A DNA stretch of 64,000 nucleotides, taken from the NCBI GenBank assembly GCA_028687545.1, contig JAQTZZ010000014.1:20603-84602 (forward strand), read 5' to 3'. Below, piece after piece: positions 1-8,089 of the stretch (its first letter is position 1; every line of letters begins with the position of its first letter). This DNA is from Candidatus Wallbacteria bacterium. GTDB lineage: Bacteria > Muiribacteriota > JAQTZZ01. The position numbers were made by a program, and so were the translations under genes. Under the pieces are notes generated by a model that was given only the letters and a program-made list of their open reading frames with translations, was not told the DNA's origin and did not search any database.

Positions 1-79
1 TCGGGAGGCCGCAGGCAAGAGTCAGACCGTCGATCTTGTGCACGCTTTTACCGACAACTCTGAATTCCTTTTTTTTCAT
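1..79 (-). CDS. Molybdenum hydroxylase large subunit, N-terminal fragment
   Basis: Only the first 26 codons are in the window; the rest lies to the left. The peptide begins MKKKEFRVVGKSVHKIDG, the usual opening of the molybdopterin-binding subunit of the xanthine dehydrogenase/aldehyde oxidase/CO dehydrogenase family. Its ATG overlaps the TGA of the iron-sulfur subunit gene as ATGA, so the two should be translationally coupled. The FAD subunit, FeS subunit, Mo subunit order is that of a cox/xdh-type operon. The substrate cannot be told from this fragment. Confidence 0.8.
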   Translation of the reverse strand, partial: MKKKEFRVVGKSVHKIDGLTLACGLP

Positions 80-564
80 TGTTTCCTCCCTTTCTTCAGA
101 CCGGCTTTCCGCAAACGCGAGGCAGCGAGCTTCACAGCTTCCACCTGTTTCACATAACCAGTGCAGCGGCAGAGATTTCCGCTCAAGCCTTGCTTGATCT
201 CGGCATCACTCGGGTCAGGATTTTTGTCCAGCAGGGCTTTGGCCGACATGATTTTGCCTGGGATGCAGAATCCACACTGTACAGCCCCGCATTCCACGAA
301 GGCTTCCTGCAGGACATGAGGAAAATCAGGATTTCCGAGACCTTCCACCGTAGTCACAACGCAGCCATCCACCTGGGCGGCAAGCAACAGGCAACTGTTC
401 ATCGGCTTGCCGTTCACATGCACTGTACATGCTCCGCATTCTCCTTCCCGGCAGCCGTCCTTGACGCTCGCAAATCCGGATTCACGCAGAAGGTCGATCA
501 GTATGGTGCCGGGCTCGATTTCCATCTCCCAGAGTTCATTGTTGATTTGGAGTTCGATCAGCAT
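76..564 (-). CDS. [2Fe-2S] iron-sulfur subunit of a xanthine dehydrogenase-family enzyme
   Basis: This 162-residue protein passes electrons from the molybdenum centre to FAD. It has the two-domain fold of the small subunit: a plant-ferredoxin-like cluster site with Cys38, Cys43, Cys46 and Cys58 (CREGECGAC), and a helical second cluster site with Cys97, Cys100, Cys132 and Cys134 (CGFC and CRC). All eight ligands are present and the length is normal. It overlaps the FAD-subunit gene upstream by 7 bases and the Mo-subunit gene downstream by 4. Family assignment is firm; the substrate (purine, aldehyde, CO, nicotinate or other) is unknown. Confidence 0.95.
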   Translation of the reverse strand: MLIELQINNELWEMEIEPGTILIDLLRESGFASVKDGCREGECGACTVHVNGKPMNSCLLLAAQVDGCVVTTVEGLGNPDFPHVLQEAFVECGAVQCGFCIPGKIMSAKALLDKNPDPSDAEIKQGLSGNLCRCTGYVKQVEAVKLAASRLRKAGLKKGRKQ

Positions 565-1391
565 TTCAGACCTCCCAGGTTGGATTTGATGAAAGCGGGC
601 AGGATCTGTACAATGTATTCTAACGGAAAATTCAGATTAGCTGAAATAATCTTGCCATTAAGCTCTTTGACGGCAGTTTTTCCGGCATCATCCGCGGCTT
701 TCTCGTTGAATCCGGCTGAAAAAGCAGCCGCAGTCTTTGGAAGCAGCATCGGCCGGGTTGTGCAGCCCGAGACGGCAATCTTCACAGAGTCGACATTTTT
801 CCCTTTCCAGGACAGCCTGCTGCACACAAACAGGGGAGCAAAATCAACTTCCGTCAGGGCCAGTCTGGTAAAACTCCAGTCCCCCAGAGCCTTTGACGGC
901 AGAATCACTTCGACGATCAAACGGTTTTTCAGATACTCGTGGATTTTTTTCCGGGTGTATTCCGCGAAGCTGATCTTTTCTTCACCGCCCGGGCCCAGCA
1001 GCTTTAATTCAGCTTCCAGAAGCAGCAGCAGTGTAGCCAGGTTGAACCAGGGAAGCATAGAAGCAACTGACCCGCCGATCGTGATCTGGTTTCTGACTAC
1101 TGCGTGGCCGGTTGTAGCAAGCGAATGCACAAAAAAAGTGCCGAGTTTTGAAGAAAATGGATGCCCCAGTATTTCTGAAATTGTAGTCATGGCCCCGATC
1201 CGGACTCCGGATTTGCCGGCTTTGATATAGGACAAGCCGCATTCTTTCAAATCAATCAGGGAATACTCGCCATTCTTTTCGGCATTGATCCCCGATCCGC
1301 CGGCCAGAATTCTGGCTTTTTCATGACGTTTCAGAAGCTGCAATGCTTCTTTTGGGTTTTCCGGAACGAAATAATCCACGACTTTCCGCAT
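558..1391 (-). CDS. FAD-binding subunit of a xanthine dehydrogenase-family enzyme
   Basis: This 277-residue protein is the flavin subunit that hands electrons to NAD+ or another acceptor. It shows both FAD loops of the CoxM/XdhB family: AGGSG at residues 30-34 and TIGGSVA at 104-110. The length is typical. The start is set by a strong Shine-Dalgarno (AAAGGAGG, 6 bases upstream of the ATG). It is the first gene of the three-gene hydroxylase operon, and upstream lie three tandem hairpin repeats (1451-1549) that would fall in its 5' leader if the perfect TATAAT at 1568-1573 (minus strand) is the -10 box. I could not find a convincing -35. Confidence 0.93.
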   Translation of the reverse strand: MRKVVDYFVPENPKEALQLLKRHEKARILAGGSGINAEKNGEYSLIDLKECGLSYIKAGKSGVRIGAMTTISEILGHPFSSKLGTFFVHSLATTGHAVVRNQITIGGSVASMLPWFNLATLLLLLEAELKLLGPGGEEKISFAEYTRKKIHEYLKNRLIVEVILPSKALGDWSFTRLALTEVDFAPLFVCSRLSWKGKNVDSVKIAVSGCTTRPMLLPKTAAAFSAGFNEKAADDAGKTAVKELNGKIISANLNFPLEYIVQILPAFIKSNLGGLKC

Positions 1392-1450
1392 CTCAACCTC
1401 CTTTAGAAGCCGTTAAATCCGAGTGCAGCGAGGATTTTACGGATTCTTAA

Positions 1451-1549
1451 GTCCCCCCGAAGTGGGGGACATTAGTTCAACTTTCCCTGGTCCCCCCGAA
1501 GTGGGGGACATTAGTTCAACTTTCCCTGGTCCCCCCGAAGTGGGAGACA
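1451..1549. repeat. Three tandem 39-bp palindrome-containing repeats
   Basis: Units begin at 1451, 1490 and 1529 with an exact 39-bp period. Each starts with GTCCCCCCGAAGTGGGGGAC, which can fold into a 7-bp GC hairpin, and the first two are followed by an identical ATTAGTTCAACTTTCCCTG spacer. The third unit is cut short and has a mismatch (GGGAGAC). The array lies between the MFS gene and the hydroxylase operon, both on the minus strand. There are too few units and no unique spacers, so it is not CRISPR. Function is unknown; it may be a structured leader, a protein-binding array or a remnant of a mobile repeat. Confidence 0.85.
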
Positions 1550-1628
1550 TTGTTCTATTTTCCACCCATTATAAAATGATGGAATGAATAACTGGTTTTC
1601 AAAATTATATCAGACCTGCAGTTTCTAA

Positions 1629-2801
1629 TCACACCATTTTAGTCAGATGCCTTCTGCCTGCGATGTAGATAAGGTAATAAACCGAAAAAAACAGTGTGGT
1701 GCCAAGCGGGAGTGAAGCATAACCGAAAAAGTGTACCAGAATTCCGGAGAGCAGGGGAGCAATCACCATTCCCAGCGCGTGCAGGGATTCGATCAGACCG
1801 ATCCCGGTCCCGCGTTCGCTCTCTTCTGTATGGTTGCTGACGAAAAGGTTGCCTGCGATCCGCAAGGCAGGATAAAAGGGGAGTGAATAAATTATGATCA
1901 CCAGGAGAGGATCTCTGATGAAAATCATCGGAGCGAATCCAAGAAAATATCCTGTAGCGGAAAGATTCAGCAGGAACTTGGGACCCAGCCTGTCACCCAG
2001 CCAGCCATAAAAAGGATAGACCAGCGCTCCAAAAATTGTGGCAAGCAACAGCGAAATTCCCAGCATACTCTCAGTCCCGCCACAGACCCGCTTGAAATAA
2101 ACGCTGAAATAAGCGAAGAACATACTGTTTCCGATTGCCACCCAGAAGAGGAGCATTCCGAACCAGGCGATCTGCCTGTTTTTCTTCAACAGAGCGATTT
2201 GACCGAGCAGACTTCTTTTCTCCAAAGTCTCAATCCGAACCCAGTTGACAAGGGGAACAAAAATTGACAGTACCAGCAGAATCACGGAAATAAAAAGCGC
2301 AAAGCGGAAAATCAGAAATATCTCCAGGATATCCGCGGCTGCAAAAATTATTACTCCTGCCAGGCAGGCAGTTCCAAATCCGGCAGACTCGAAACAGAAT
2401 AACTGTCCGAGTTTCCGGCCCTTCTGATCCGGAAAAAGAAAGGTGATCGCCGCCTGGGCGGCAGGGAAAAAAGCTTCCAGCAGCATGATCAGGCTGAAAC
2501 TGCAGATCATGAAATAGGGATCGCGGGACCGGATCAGCCCGACCAGAATCCCGATGTCGGCTGCCAGACCGAAGACTACAAAAGCCCTGGCTCTCGGGAA
2601 TCGGTCGAACACCGGTCCCCAGACATTCATGGATACGAAGCCAGCCAGAGAGGAGAGGGTGAAAAAAAGTCCGATCGTTTCACCCTTGCAACCGCATCTA
2701 TCCAGAAAAAGCGGTCCGAAAGTCATGAAGGTTGCTCCGACAAATCCTACCAGCCAGAAGAGTGCTTCATAGAAAATCAGATTTGAGGTCTTTTGCTCCA
2801 T
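1629..2801 (-). CDS. Major facilitator superfamily transporter
   Basis: This 390-residue protein is almost wholly hydrophobic, with about twelve predicted membrane helices in two halves and a basic loop in the middle (around residues 195-212). The first helix pair carries FGPLFLDRCGCKG, and a second-half loop carries FYGWLGDRLGPKF, which matches the MFS loop motif GxxxDRxGxR. It is a secondary carrier of unknown substrate, closest in style to uncharacterised or sugar/drug MFS proteins. The annotated ATG has no Shine-Dalgarno of its own. A strong GGAGGA lies about 30 bases upstream and instead serves a short overlapping reading frame (2767-2826), so coupling is possible. No in-frame start exists further upstream because of a stop codon. 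Confidence 0.9.
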   Translation of the reverse strand: MEQKTSNLIFYEALFWLVGFVGATFMTFGPLFLDRCGCKGETIGLFFTLSSLAGFVSMNVWGPVFDRFPRARAFVVFGLAADIGILVGLIRSRDPYFMICSFSLIMLLEAFFPAAQAAITFLFPDQKGRKLGQLFCFESAGFGTACLAGVIIFAAADILEIFLIFRFALFISVILLVLSIFVPLVNWVRIETLEKRSLLGQIALLKKNRQIAWFGMLLFWVAIGNSMFFAYFSVYFKRVCGGTESMLGISLLLATIFGALVYPFYGWLGDRLGPKFLLNLSATGYFLGFAPMIFIRDPLLVIIIYSLPFYPALRIAGNLFVSNHTEESERGTGIGLIESLHALGMVIAPLLSGILVHFFGYASLPLGTTLFFSVYYLIYIAGRRHLTKMV

Positions 2802-2826
2802 GATTTTCTGATTTTATCAGATTCAT
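2767..2826 (-). other. Possible 19-codon leader peptide overlapping the MFS start
   Basis: An ATG at 2826 has a well-placed GGAGGA (6-base spacing) and opens a frame encoding MNLIKSENHGAKDLKSDFL before TGA. It overlaps the first 35 bases of the MFS gene in another frame. The bases just before the MFS ATG form a small hairpin (TCTGAT-AAA-ATCAGA). The MFS gene has no other ribosome-binding site, so termination-reinitiation or coupling from this frame is plausible. Seen in the sequence; the function is inference. Confidence 0.3.
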
Positions 2827-2842
2827 CTTCATTCCTCCAGAA

Positions 2843-2871
2843 TTGATAAACCGCAAGAGCTGGAGTATTAT
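2843..2871 (+). promoter_or_regulatory. Sigma-70-type promoter of the ABC operon, near-leaderless
   Basis: TTGATA (2843-2848) and TATTAT (2866-2871) are separated by 17 bases. Transcription would begin around 2878-2880, at or within two bases of the ATG at 2880. The bases just before the ATG contain no Shine-Dalgarno. Confidence 0.55.
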
Positions 2872-2879
2872 TTTTTCAG

Positions 2880-3560
2880 ATGAACATTCTGAATCTGAAA
2901 AACATTCACAAGAGTTACGGTAGCCGGAAAATCCTTAACGGTCTGAATCTTCAGATGTCGGACGGGGAAATAGTGGGATTTCTCGGCAAGAACGGGCAGG
3001 GAAAGAGTACCACCATCAAACTGATCATGGGATTTCTGCGTCCGGACAACGGGATTATCGAGCTGTTCGAGAACCGCAAGCCGGACTTTTCCAGAATCGG
3101 ATTCCTGCAGGAAAATCCCTTTCTCTGGGATGAACTGACAGCAAGTGAATTTCTCGACGGCCTCAGCAGGATTGCAGATAAAACTGCCTATTCCACTGCT
3201 GATCTTTTGAAATTCGTCGGGCTGGACCAGGACGGAACCCGCCCAGTCGGCCAGTTTTCACGCGGCATGAAACAGAGACTCGGCCTTGCCCAGACTCTGA
3301 TTTCAGACCCGGATCTTCTGATCCTGGATGAGCCGATGACCGCACTTGACCCGATCGGAAGGATCAGGATCAAGGAAATCCTGATTCAATTGAAGGGGAA
3401 GAAGAAAAGCATTTTTTTCAGCAGCCACCAGCTGCTGGAAGTACAGGAGATTGCCGACCGGGTAGTGATCCTTGATCAGGGAACAATTGTTTCCAACCTG
3501 AAAACTTCGGAAATCGGCAATCTGGAATCACATTTCATCGAGATTGTAGGTAGAAAATGA
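2880..3560 (+). CDS. ABC transporter ATP-binding protein
   Basis: This 226-residue ATPase powers the membrane protein encoded next to it. The Walker A loop is GKNGQGKST (residues 36-44), the Q-loop is in FLQENPF, the signature motif is the degenerate FSRGM rather than LSGGQ, Walker B is LLILDEPMTALD, and the switch His is in SSHQLLEVQ. This set and the short length are typical of ABC-2/NatA-type export systems. It overlaps the permease by ATGA, so the three genes 2880-5196 form an operon. The cargo is unknown. Confidence 0.93.
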   Translation: MNILNLKNIHKSYGSRKILNGLNLQMSDGEIVGFLGKNGQGKSTTIKLIMGFLRPDNGIIELFENRKPDFSRIGFLQENPFLWDELTASEFLDGLSRIADKTAYSTADLLKFVGLDQDGTRPVGQFSRGMKQRLGLAQTLISDPDLLILDEPMTALDPIGRIRIKEILIQLKGKKKSIFFSSHQLLEVQEIADRVVILDQGTIVSNLKTSEIGNLESHFIEIVGRK

Positions 3561-4312
3561 AAACTCTGGCGCTCGCCAAATTCACTCTGCTCAGCCTCTG
3601 GAAAAAAAACCTGAGATTCGTGTTAATTTCCCTGCTGGCATTTTACGTCCTTTTTTATTTCTATCTCAAAGGAATTGCCCCTGACATTCCCGAGAAAGTG
3701 CTTTCCGATCTTACGCTTTCGCTGGAAAGCGTATCGCTCTTCGCCTGCTGCCTTCTGCTGGTGTGTCTGGAAATCCCTGAAGATATCCGGCTGAAAAAAT
3801 GTTATTTCCTGCTTTCCAAAGGAATTTCCCGGACCCAGTATCTGCTGGGGAAATTCGGGGGGATCGCCATGGCAGCAGCCATCTTCCTTTTTGCATACAG
3901 TTTCGCAGTGGCAGTTTTTTTATCCGCTTTTTCCGGCATCTCCCCTGGTCCTATCCTCTCCCTCCTGCCATTTTTCCTGTTCAAGTCACTGGTCTGGATC
4001 TCCATCCTGATCCTGATTTCCCTGTCAGGCAATACTGTTATCTCGCTTACCGGCGGCTGCCTGATTTATTTTCTGACCAACTTTCATGAATACCTTCGCC
4101 TCGCATCCGCCCAGGGCAGCTTAGTTTCAAAAATTCTGAATCTTGCAGCATATGTTCTGCCCAATCTGGAATACTACAACCTGCAAGGTCCGGTAGTGCA
4201 CAGGCTGGCGATTCCCGCGCTTTACTGGCTGTATCTGCTGCTTTATACCATCGCTTACATTTCCTTCATGATCAGCCTGGCCGGTCTGCTGATCGATCAC
4301 CGGGAATTATGA
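3557..4312 (+). CDS. ABC-2-type membrane subunit
   Basis: This 251-residue protein has about six hydrophobic segments, starting with a helix near residues 20-38 and ending near 225-245. It has no ATPase motifs. A position between an ABC ATPase and a membrane-anchored protein, with ATGA overlaps on both sides, marks it as the permease of the exporter. Sequence motifs for the family are not distinctive, so the call rests on topology and context. Substrate unknown. Confidence 0.8.
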   Translation: MKTLALAKFTLLSLWKKNLRFVLISLLAFYVLFYFYLKGIAPDIPEKVLSDLTLSLESVSLFACCLLLVCLEIPEDIRLKKCYFLLSKGISRTQYLLGKFGGIAMAAAIFLFAYSFAVAVFLSAFSGISPGPILSLLPFFLFKSLVWISILILISLSGNTVISLTGGCLIYFLTNFHEYLRLASAQGSLVSKILNLAAYVLPNLEYYNLQGPVVHRLAIPALYWLYLLLYTIAYISFMISLAGLLIDHREL

Positions 4313-5196
4313 AGTACTTGCTGTTCTGCCTTTCGCTGCTGTTTGTCTGTGCCATGCAGTTACCCCTCGCCAAAGTGACGGATCTCAACTATGATACCTA
4401 TTTTTTTTCCTTTTTCTATCGCGATACCAGAGAATTCATTTCCGACCTGCTCTGGCTCAAGGTGGACCAGTATCATCACGCTGCGGCAACTGACCCCGCA
4501 GAGATAATCTCACTCTGCCGGATCGTGGCGGACCTTAACCCGTCCAGGCTGGATGCCTTCATCGTGGGCTCATTCCAGCTTCTCAGCTTTATGGGCGATC
4601 TGGCGGGAGCGGAGGATTTTCTCAACCAGGGCATTGCCGCAAATCAAAACAACCCTGATCTGGACAAGCTATACTCAGAATTGGGAAATCTTCAGTTCCT
4701 GTATCAGAACGACCTGGACCATGCCAAGCTCAATTTCAGGACCGCACTTGAACTGTATCCGCAGCGCAACGATCCGGGAACATTTTATATTCCGGAAAAT
4801 TATTTAAGAATGCTCTACTTTATCTCCTGCCTGTTGAAAGATAATGACGTTGAGAAATTCGCCGGTCTTCTGAAAAAGGCCGGCATCAATCCTATTCCGA
4901 TCAATGAAATCAGCCAGAACTATGATCAAATCGAGCTGATAATAAAAAATCAGCTGCGGGCGGATCATGAGAAACTGCTGGCTTCAACAAATGGGATAGA
5001 AGGCAATGATACACTGGAAGATCAGCTGGCCATGCAGGAAGAATCCCATGGAATCGAATCAGGTCCTGACAGCTCGCTGCATGGCATAGCTCCGGCACCC
5101 TTTGAAGTACCGGAATACCAGATCGAGATGCTTCTGAAATCCGGAATCCTGATTTTTCTCAGCGGAATTCTAGCGGTAATAAAAAAGTCCTGCTGA
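4309..5196 (+). CDS. Membrane-anchored helical-repeat (TPR-like) protein of the ABC operon
   Basis: This 295-residue protein has a hydrophobic N-terminus (signal peptide or anchor, residues 3-20) and a second hydrophobic segment at the extreme C-terminus followed by KKSC. Residues 60-160 read as TPR-like helical pairs (AEDFLNQGIAANQNNP, HAKLNFRTALELYP). It overlaps the permease by ATGA. It could be an envelope-side partner of the exporter. I do not recognise a named family. The last codons and the TGA are built into a terminator hairpin. Confidence 0.75.
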   Translation: MKYLLFCLSLLFVCAMQLPLAKVTDLNYDTYFFSFFYRDTREFISDLLWLKVDQYHHAAATDPAEIISLCRIVADLNPSRLDAFIVGSFQLLSFMGDLAGAEDFLNQGIAANQNNPDLDKLYSELGNLQFLYQNDLDHAKLNFRTALELYPQRNDPGTFYIPENYLRMLYFISCLLKDNDVEKFAGLLKKAGINPIPINEISQNYDQIELIIKNQLRADHEKLLASTNGIEGNDTLEDQLAMQEESHGIESGPDSSLHGIAPAPFEVPEYQIEMLLKSGILIFLSGILAVIKKSC

Positions 5197-5211
5197 AGCA
5201 GGACTTTATTT
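5186..5211. terminator. Bidirectional rho-independent terminator between convergent genes
   Basis: AGTCCTGC-TGAA-GCAGGACT is an 8-bp perfect stem with a 4-base loop. It is followed by TTTATTT on the plus strand and preceded by AAAAAA, which reads as a T-tract on the minus strand. It serves the ABC operon and the convergent outer-membrane gene. The TGA stop of the upstream gene sits in the loop. Confidence 0.85.
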
Positions 5212-5228
5212 AACTTTCTAATTTTACA

Positions 5229-6326
5229 TCAGAACCTGTAATTTGCCGACATCCTGTGCTCATTGCCAAGCGTCTGATCACGGAAAGCGTAGTCGAATCT
5301 CCAGGCATTGCTCTTGAAAGACGCACCCATGGTGAAATCTCCGTCATCGTCACCTGCACGCAGCCCGAACTTGTCCTTGATGAATCCTTCCACTCCGAAA
5401 TGCAGGGAACCTTCACCGTTCTGCACTTTGGAATAATCCAGTGCTACATTGATTGATTTGTTGGGGAAATAAGCTAGGCCCAGCGTAGAAGTTACCGGAA
5501 TCTTGTCTTCAGTCCCGGACGGAGTATCCCATTTCAGGCCTGCGGCCAGATCTTTGAATGTGAGAGCATAGTTGAACTTCGGAGTAGCCTTGTAAAGCAT
5601 CCCGAGATCCCAGGACCAGGAATCGGCGCTGTAGGTGAAGAGGTCCTGTTTCAAATACTTCAGGTTTGCGCCGAGCAGGCATTTCGGATTGTTCATCTGC
5701 TGTGCGTAACTTACTGCGAATGCCCATTCCGTGTCATTGAATACAGAGAAAACATCGATGTCTTCATTGATTCCTGCGCCTGCCCGCCAGGTTTTCCAGT
5801 CATTGTACGAGCAGTTGCCGGTATAGACGTTCTTGAACTGAGCGTCGAATGCTGCATCTCCCTTGAGAACAGGCAGCACTTTACCGTCGTTCGTAGTAAC
5901 CGCTTCGCCGTAAACCAGATCCCTGCGGATGATGTTGGCTGCCTTGTCTGCAGCGTCTTTATACCGCCAGATGTGGGTTTCGGCCAGATCGTCCACTCCG
6001 AATCTGGTATAGGCTACTCCCCAGGAGGACTTCCTCTTCTTATCCGGCTGCACATAATTGATGAAATTATAGGTGCGGTCCATTTTAAGCACAGTATGCA
6101 TGGTGTCGATCTCGCTGGAGGAAAGCTGGGACAGTCCCGCAGGATTCCAGAAAGAGGCTGTGGCATCGTCGGCAATCGCGGAGAAAGCTCCGCCCATCCC
6201 GAGCGCTCTGGCACCGACCCCCATTTTCAGGTAGGCTCCTGCCTGGCCGGACCCGTCTTCGGCTGCGCAACTCAGGCTGAAAATCAGCCCGGCTCCCAGC
6301 GTCAGCAACAGTTTTCTATTAATCAT
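5229..6326 (-). CDS. PorV/PorQ-like outer-membrane beta-barrel protein
   Basis: This 365-residue protein has a signal peptide of about 21 residues ending before AEDGSG. The mature N-terminus carries the family hallmark GVGARALGMGGAF, then AIADDATASFWNPAGL. The rest alternates polar and aromatic residues in beta-barrel style and ends in RF, a typical C-terminal barrel signal. Such proteins sit in the outer membrane and, in some lineages, help secrete or anchor surface proteins. The start has AGAGGTG seven bases upstream. It follows the lipoprotein gene by 31 bases on the same strand. The exact role is not deducible. Confidence 0.88.
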   Translation of the reverse strand: MINRKLLLTLGAGLIFSLSCAAEDGSGQAGAYLKMGVGARALGMGGAFSAIADDATASFWNPAGLSQLSSSEIDTMHTVLKMDRTYNFINYVQPDKKRKSSWGVAYTRFGVDDLAETHIWRYKDAADKAANIIRRDLVYGEAVTTNDGKVLPVLKGDAAFDAQFKNVYTGNCSYNDWKTWRAGAGINEDIDVFSVFNDTEWAFAVSYAQQMNNPKCLLGANLKYLKQDLFTYSADSWSWDLGMLYKATPKFNYALTFKDLAAGLKWDTPSGTEDKIPVTSTLGLAYFPNKSINVALDYSKVQNGEGSLHFGVEGFIKDKFGLRAGDDDGDFTMGASFKSNAWRFDYAFRDQTLGNEHRMSANYRF

Positions 6327-6357
6327 CTGCCATCACCTCTTTTTTCGCTGGCTGCGC

Positions 6358-7794
6358 TCAGCTCTTCATCTTGACAACGACCCATGAGTCAGCGGTCGTG
6401 TTAAGGGCATTTATGACCACATTTTCGCCAGCCGTGACTTCCATGGAAGCTGTAGCTACGTCGTTTGAAGTGTATGTAGCCCAGGGAAGCGGATCATACA
6501 GGTAAGGTCCCTGGGATCCACCGCCGGCCGGGATCGTGATATTGTCGTCTTCGACTGAAAACACATCCTTGGCGAGATATCTGACGACTATTGTGCAGGA
6601 GGGCACAGTGTTGCCTGCAGCCACCCAGACCCTGAGATGTCCGGCATAAGCGTCGGCGAGCTGCCTCTCTTCTGAATATCCGTTATCCCTTCCAGCCACC
6701 ACCTGCGCTGAAATCTGATTGGCATTGGCGGAAAGATCCGGGATGGTCCTGAGCGTATAACTGCCTGCAGGCAGTTTGGGGAATTTGAAGTAGGCGTTAG
6801 TGGTACCTTCATATTTGGCGAAATACTTGACCCCTGTCACATCGCTCTGCGCTTCGACCACGAAGGCGACGCCGGATTTGCCCTTATCCATATCATAGTA
6901 AATCTTGTGGGTCGTGCCTGGCAGCGGATTGTTTCCGGAATGAGTCGGTCCGTTGGAATAGAGTGCCAGAGAGTATGTCAGAGTTCCAGTTTCAACGCTG
7001 GTGCCTGTATCGCCGGACACCTTGTCCAGCTGAATGTCATAGATGGTGGGCTGTCCGGAACCGGAAACGACCAGCTTGCCTTTGAATTCCTTCCACATCG
7101 GGCTGGGCGGATAAGCATATACATCTATCGGCTGACCTGTGACCGGAATATCCGTGATCGTGTAATCTCCGCTGGCAGTGGTCACGTCAGTGTAGCCGAT
7201 TCCGGCAGATGTGGCTGTACCGCCGCTGCTGGCGCCGTTCACGATGGACACAGTGACATTGGCGATCGGGTCGCCTAGCGAACCGTCTGCCGTCTTTTCG
7301 CGTACCTTACCCTGTACCACCCCGGTATTGTTCAGCGGAGTCTTCTCGAGGTAAACGGTGACTACATACTGCTGTCCGTCCTCTACCTGGATGGTTTTGG
7401 TGACTTCGATTTGATTGGCTCTCAGGGGAGCAGCGCTGCTGGTCGTATTCTGATTGTTTTCAGAATTTGTCGGATTCTGATAGCCGTATTTTTCCACGAT
7501 GATCGAATACTCGGAATTGGACAGGCCTTCAAAAATGTAAGCATCGCCGGGACCATTGGCTTTGGTGAGCTGCCTGCTGAAAATGCCATTGTTATCAGTG
7601 GTTCCTTTCTCACCATTATAAATCCTGACGGTCGCATCAGCGATCGTGGCTCCGGCAGGCTTGGCTTCCTGAACGTAGACCACCAGCCTGGAGCCTCTGG
7701 CTCCGCCGTCCCCGCCGCATCCGATCAGCAGCGAGAGAAAGAAAGCAAGAAGACTGAATAACAGGATCCTTTTCTTGAGACTTACCCTTTCCAT
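6358..7794 (-). CDS. Lipoprotein with carboxypeptidase-regulatory-like (beta-sandwich) domains
   Basis: I place the start at the ATG at 7794, which has GGAGGA at 5-base spacing; the frame is open a further 15 codons upstream without a site. The 478-residue product starts MERVSLKKRILLF and has a lipobox (LLIGC) that makes the mature lipoprotein start CGGDGG. Several repeated beta-sandwich units follow, each resembling carboxypeptidase-regulatory or Cna-B-like modules (ADATVRIYNGEKGTTDNNG; GDYTITDIPVTGQPIDVYAYP; GSYTLRTIPDLSANANQ). It is a surface or periplasmic protein with no enzyme motif. It is co-oriented with the beta-barrel gene downstream. Confidence 0.85.
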   Translation of the reverse strand: MERVSLKKRILLFSLLAFFLSLLIGCGGDGGARGSRLVVYVQEAKPAGATIADATVRIYNGEKGTTDNNGIFSRQLTKANGPGDAYIFEGLSNSEYSIIVEKYGYQNPTNSENNQNTTSSAAPLRANQIEVTKTIQVEDGQQYVVTVYLEKTPLNNTGVVQGKVREKTADGSLGDPIANVTVSIVNGASSGGTATSAGIGYTDVTTASGDYTITDIPVTGQPIDVYAYPPSPMWKEFKGKLVVSGSGQPTIYDIQLDKVSGDTGTSVETGTLTYSLALYSNGPTHSGNNPLPGTTHKIYYDMDKGKSGVAFVVEAQSDVTGVKYFAKYEGTTNAYFKFPKLPAGSYTLRTIPDLSANANQISAQVVAGRDNGYSEERQLADAYAGHLRVWVAAGNTVPSCTIVVRYLAKDVFSVEDDNITIPAGGGSQGPYLYDPLPWATYTSNDVATASMEVTAGENVVINALNTTADSWVVVKMKS

Positions 7795-7918
7795 AGCCTT
7801 CCTCCATATAAAATAAGTTTTTTCTCGCGATTTACTCAATCTATCGGCCGAAGAATTCCTGTAATTAACTCCTTTTTAATACCAATCGACCGGTTTCCCA
7901 TTTTTTTTTAAAAAAGTA

Positions 7919-7947
7919 TTGACACAGCTCCATTTTTTCTTTAACAT
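7919..7947 (+). promoter_or_regulatory. Sigma-70-type promoter for the acidic zinc-ribbon/TPR operon
   Basis: A perfect TTGACA (7919-7924) is followed after 17 bases by TAACAT (7942-7947). It would give a leader of about 135 bases before the ATG at 8090. I see no clear riboswitch in that leader. Confidence 0.5.
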
Positions 7948-8089
7948 CCCCAATATATCCGCCGGAATGCCTCTAGAATGCGGTATTCGCGGCTGCCGTC
8001 GGGACAGGTTTTCCAGCATAATGTATATCGTCATTTTTATGGGAAAATCTAAATTAACGGCTGAAAAATCTTTGGGAGGAAGCTATATC

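Noticed and set aside
79-1230. A 383-codon plus-strand open frame
   Set aside because: It is antisense to the two hydroxylase subunit genes, whose cysteine and FAD motifs are unambiguous; its product has no recognisable domain.
1451-1549. Possible CRISPR array
   Set aside because: Only three units, the spacers are identical, and no cas gene is nearby.
1400-1630. Possible insertion-sequence remnant
   Set aside because: No transposase fragment, no target duplication and no terminal inverted repeats beyond the small hairpins.
7919-8089. N-terminal extension of the zinc-ribbon protein
   Set aside because: The frame overlaps a perfect -35 box and the 5' leader; the ATG at 8090 has a strong ribosome-binding site.
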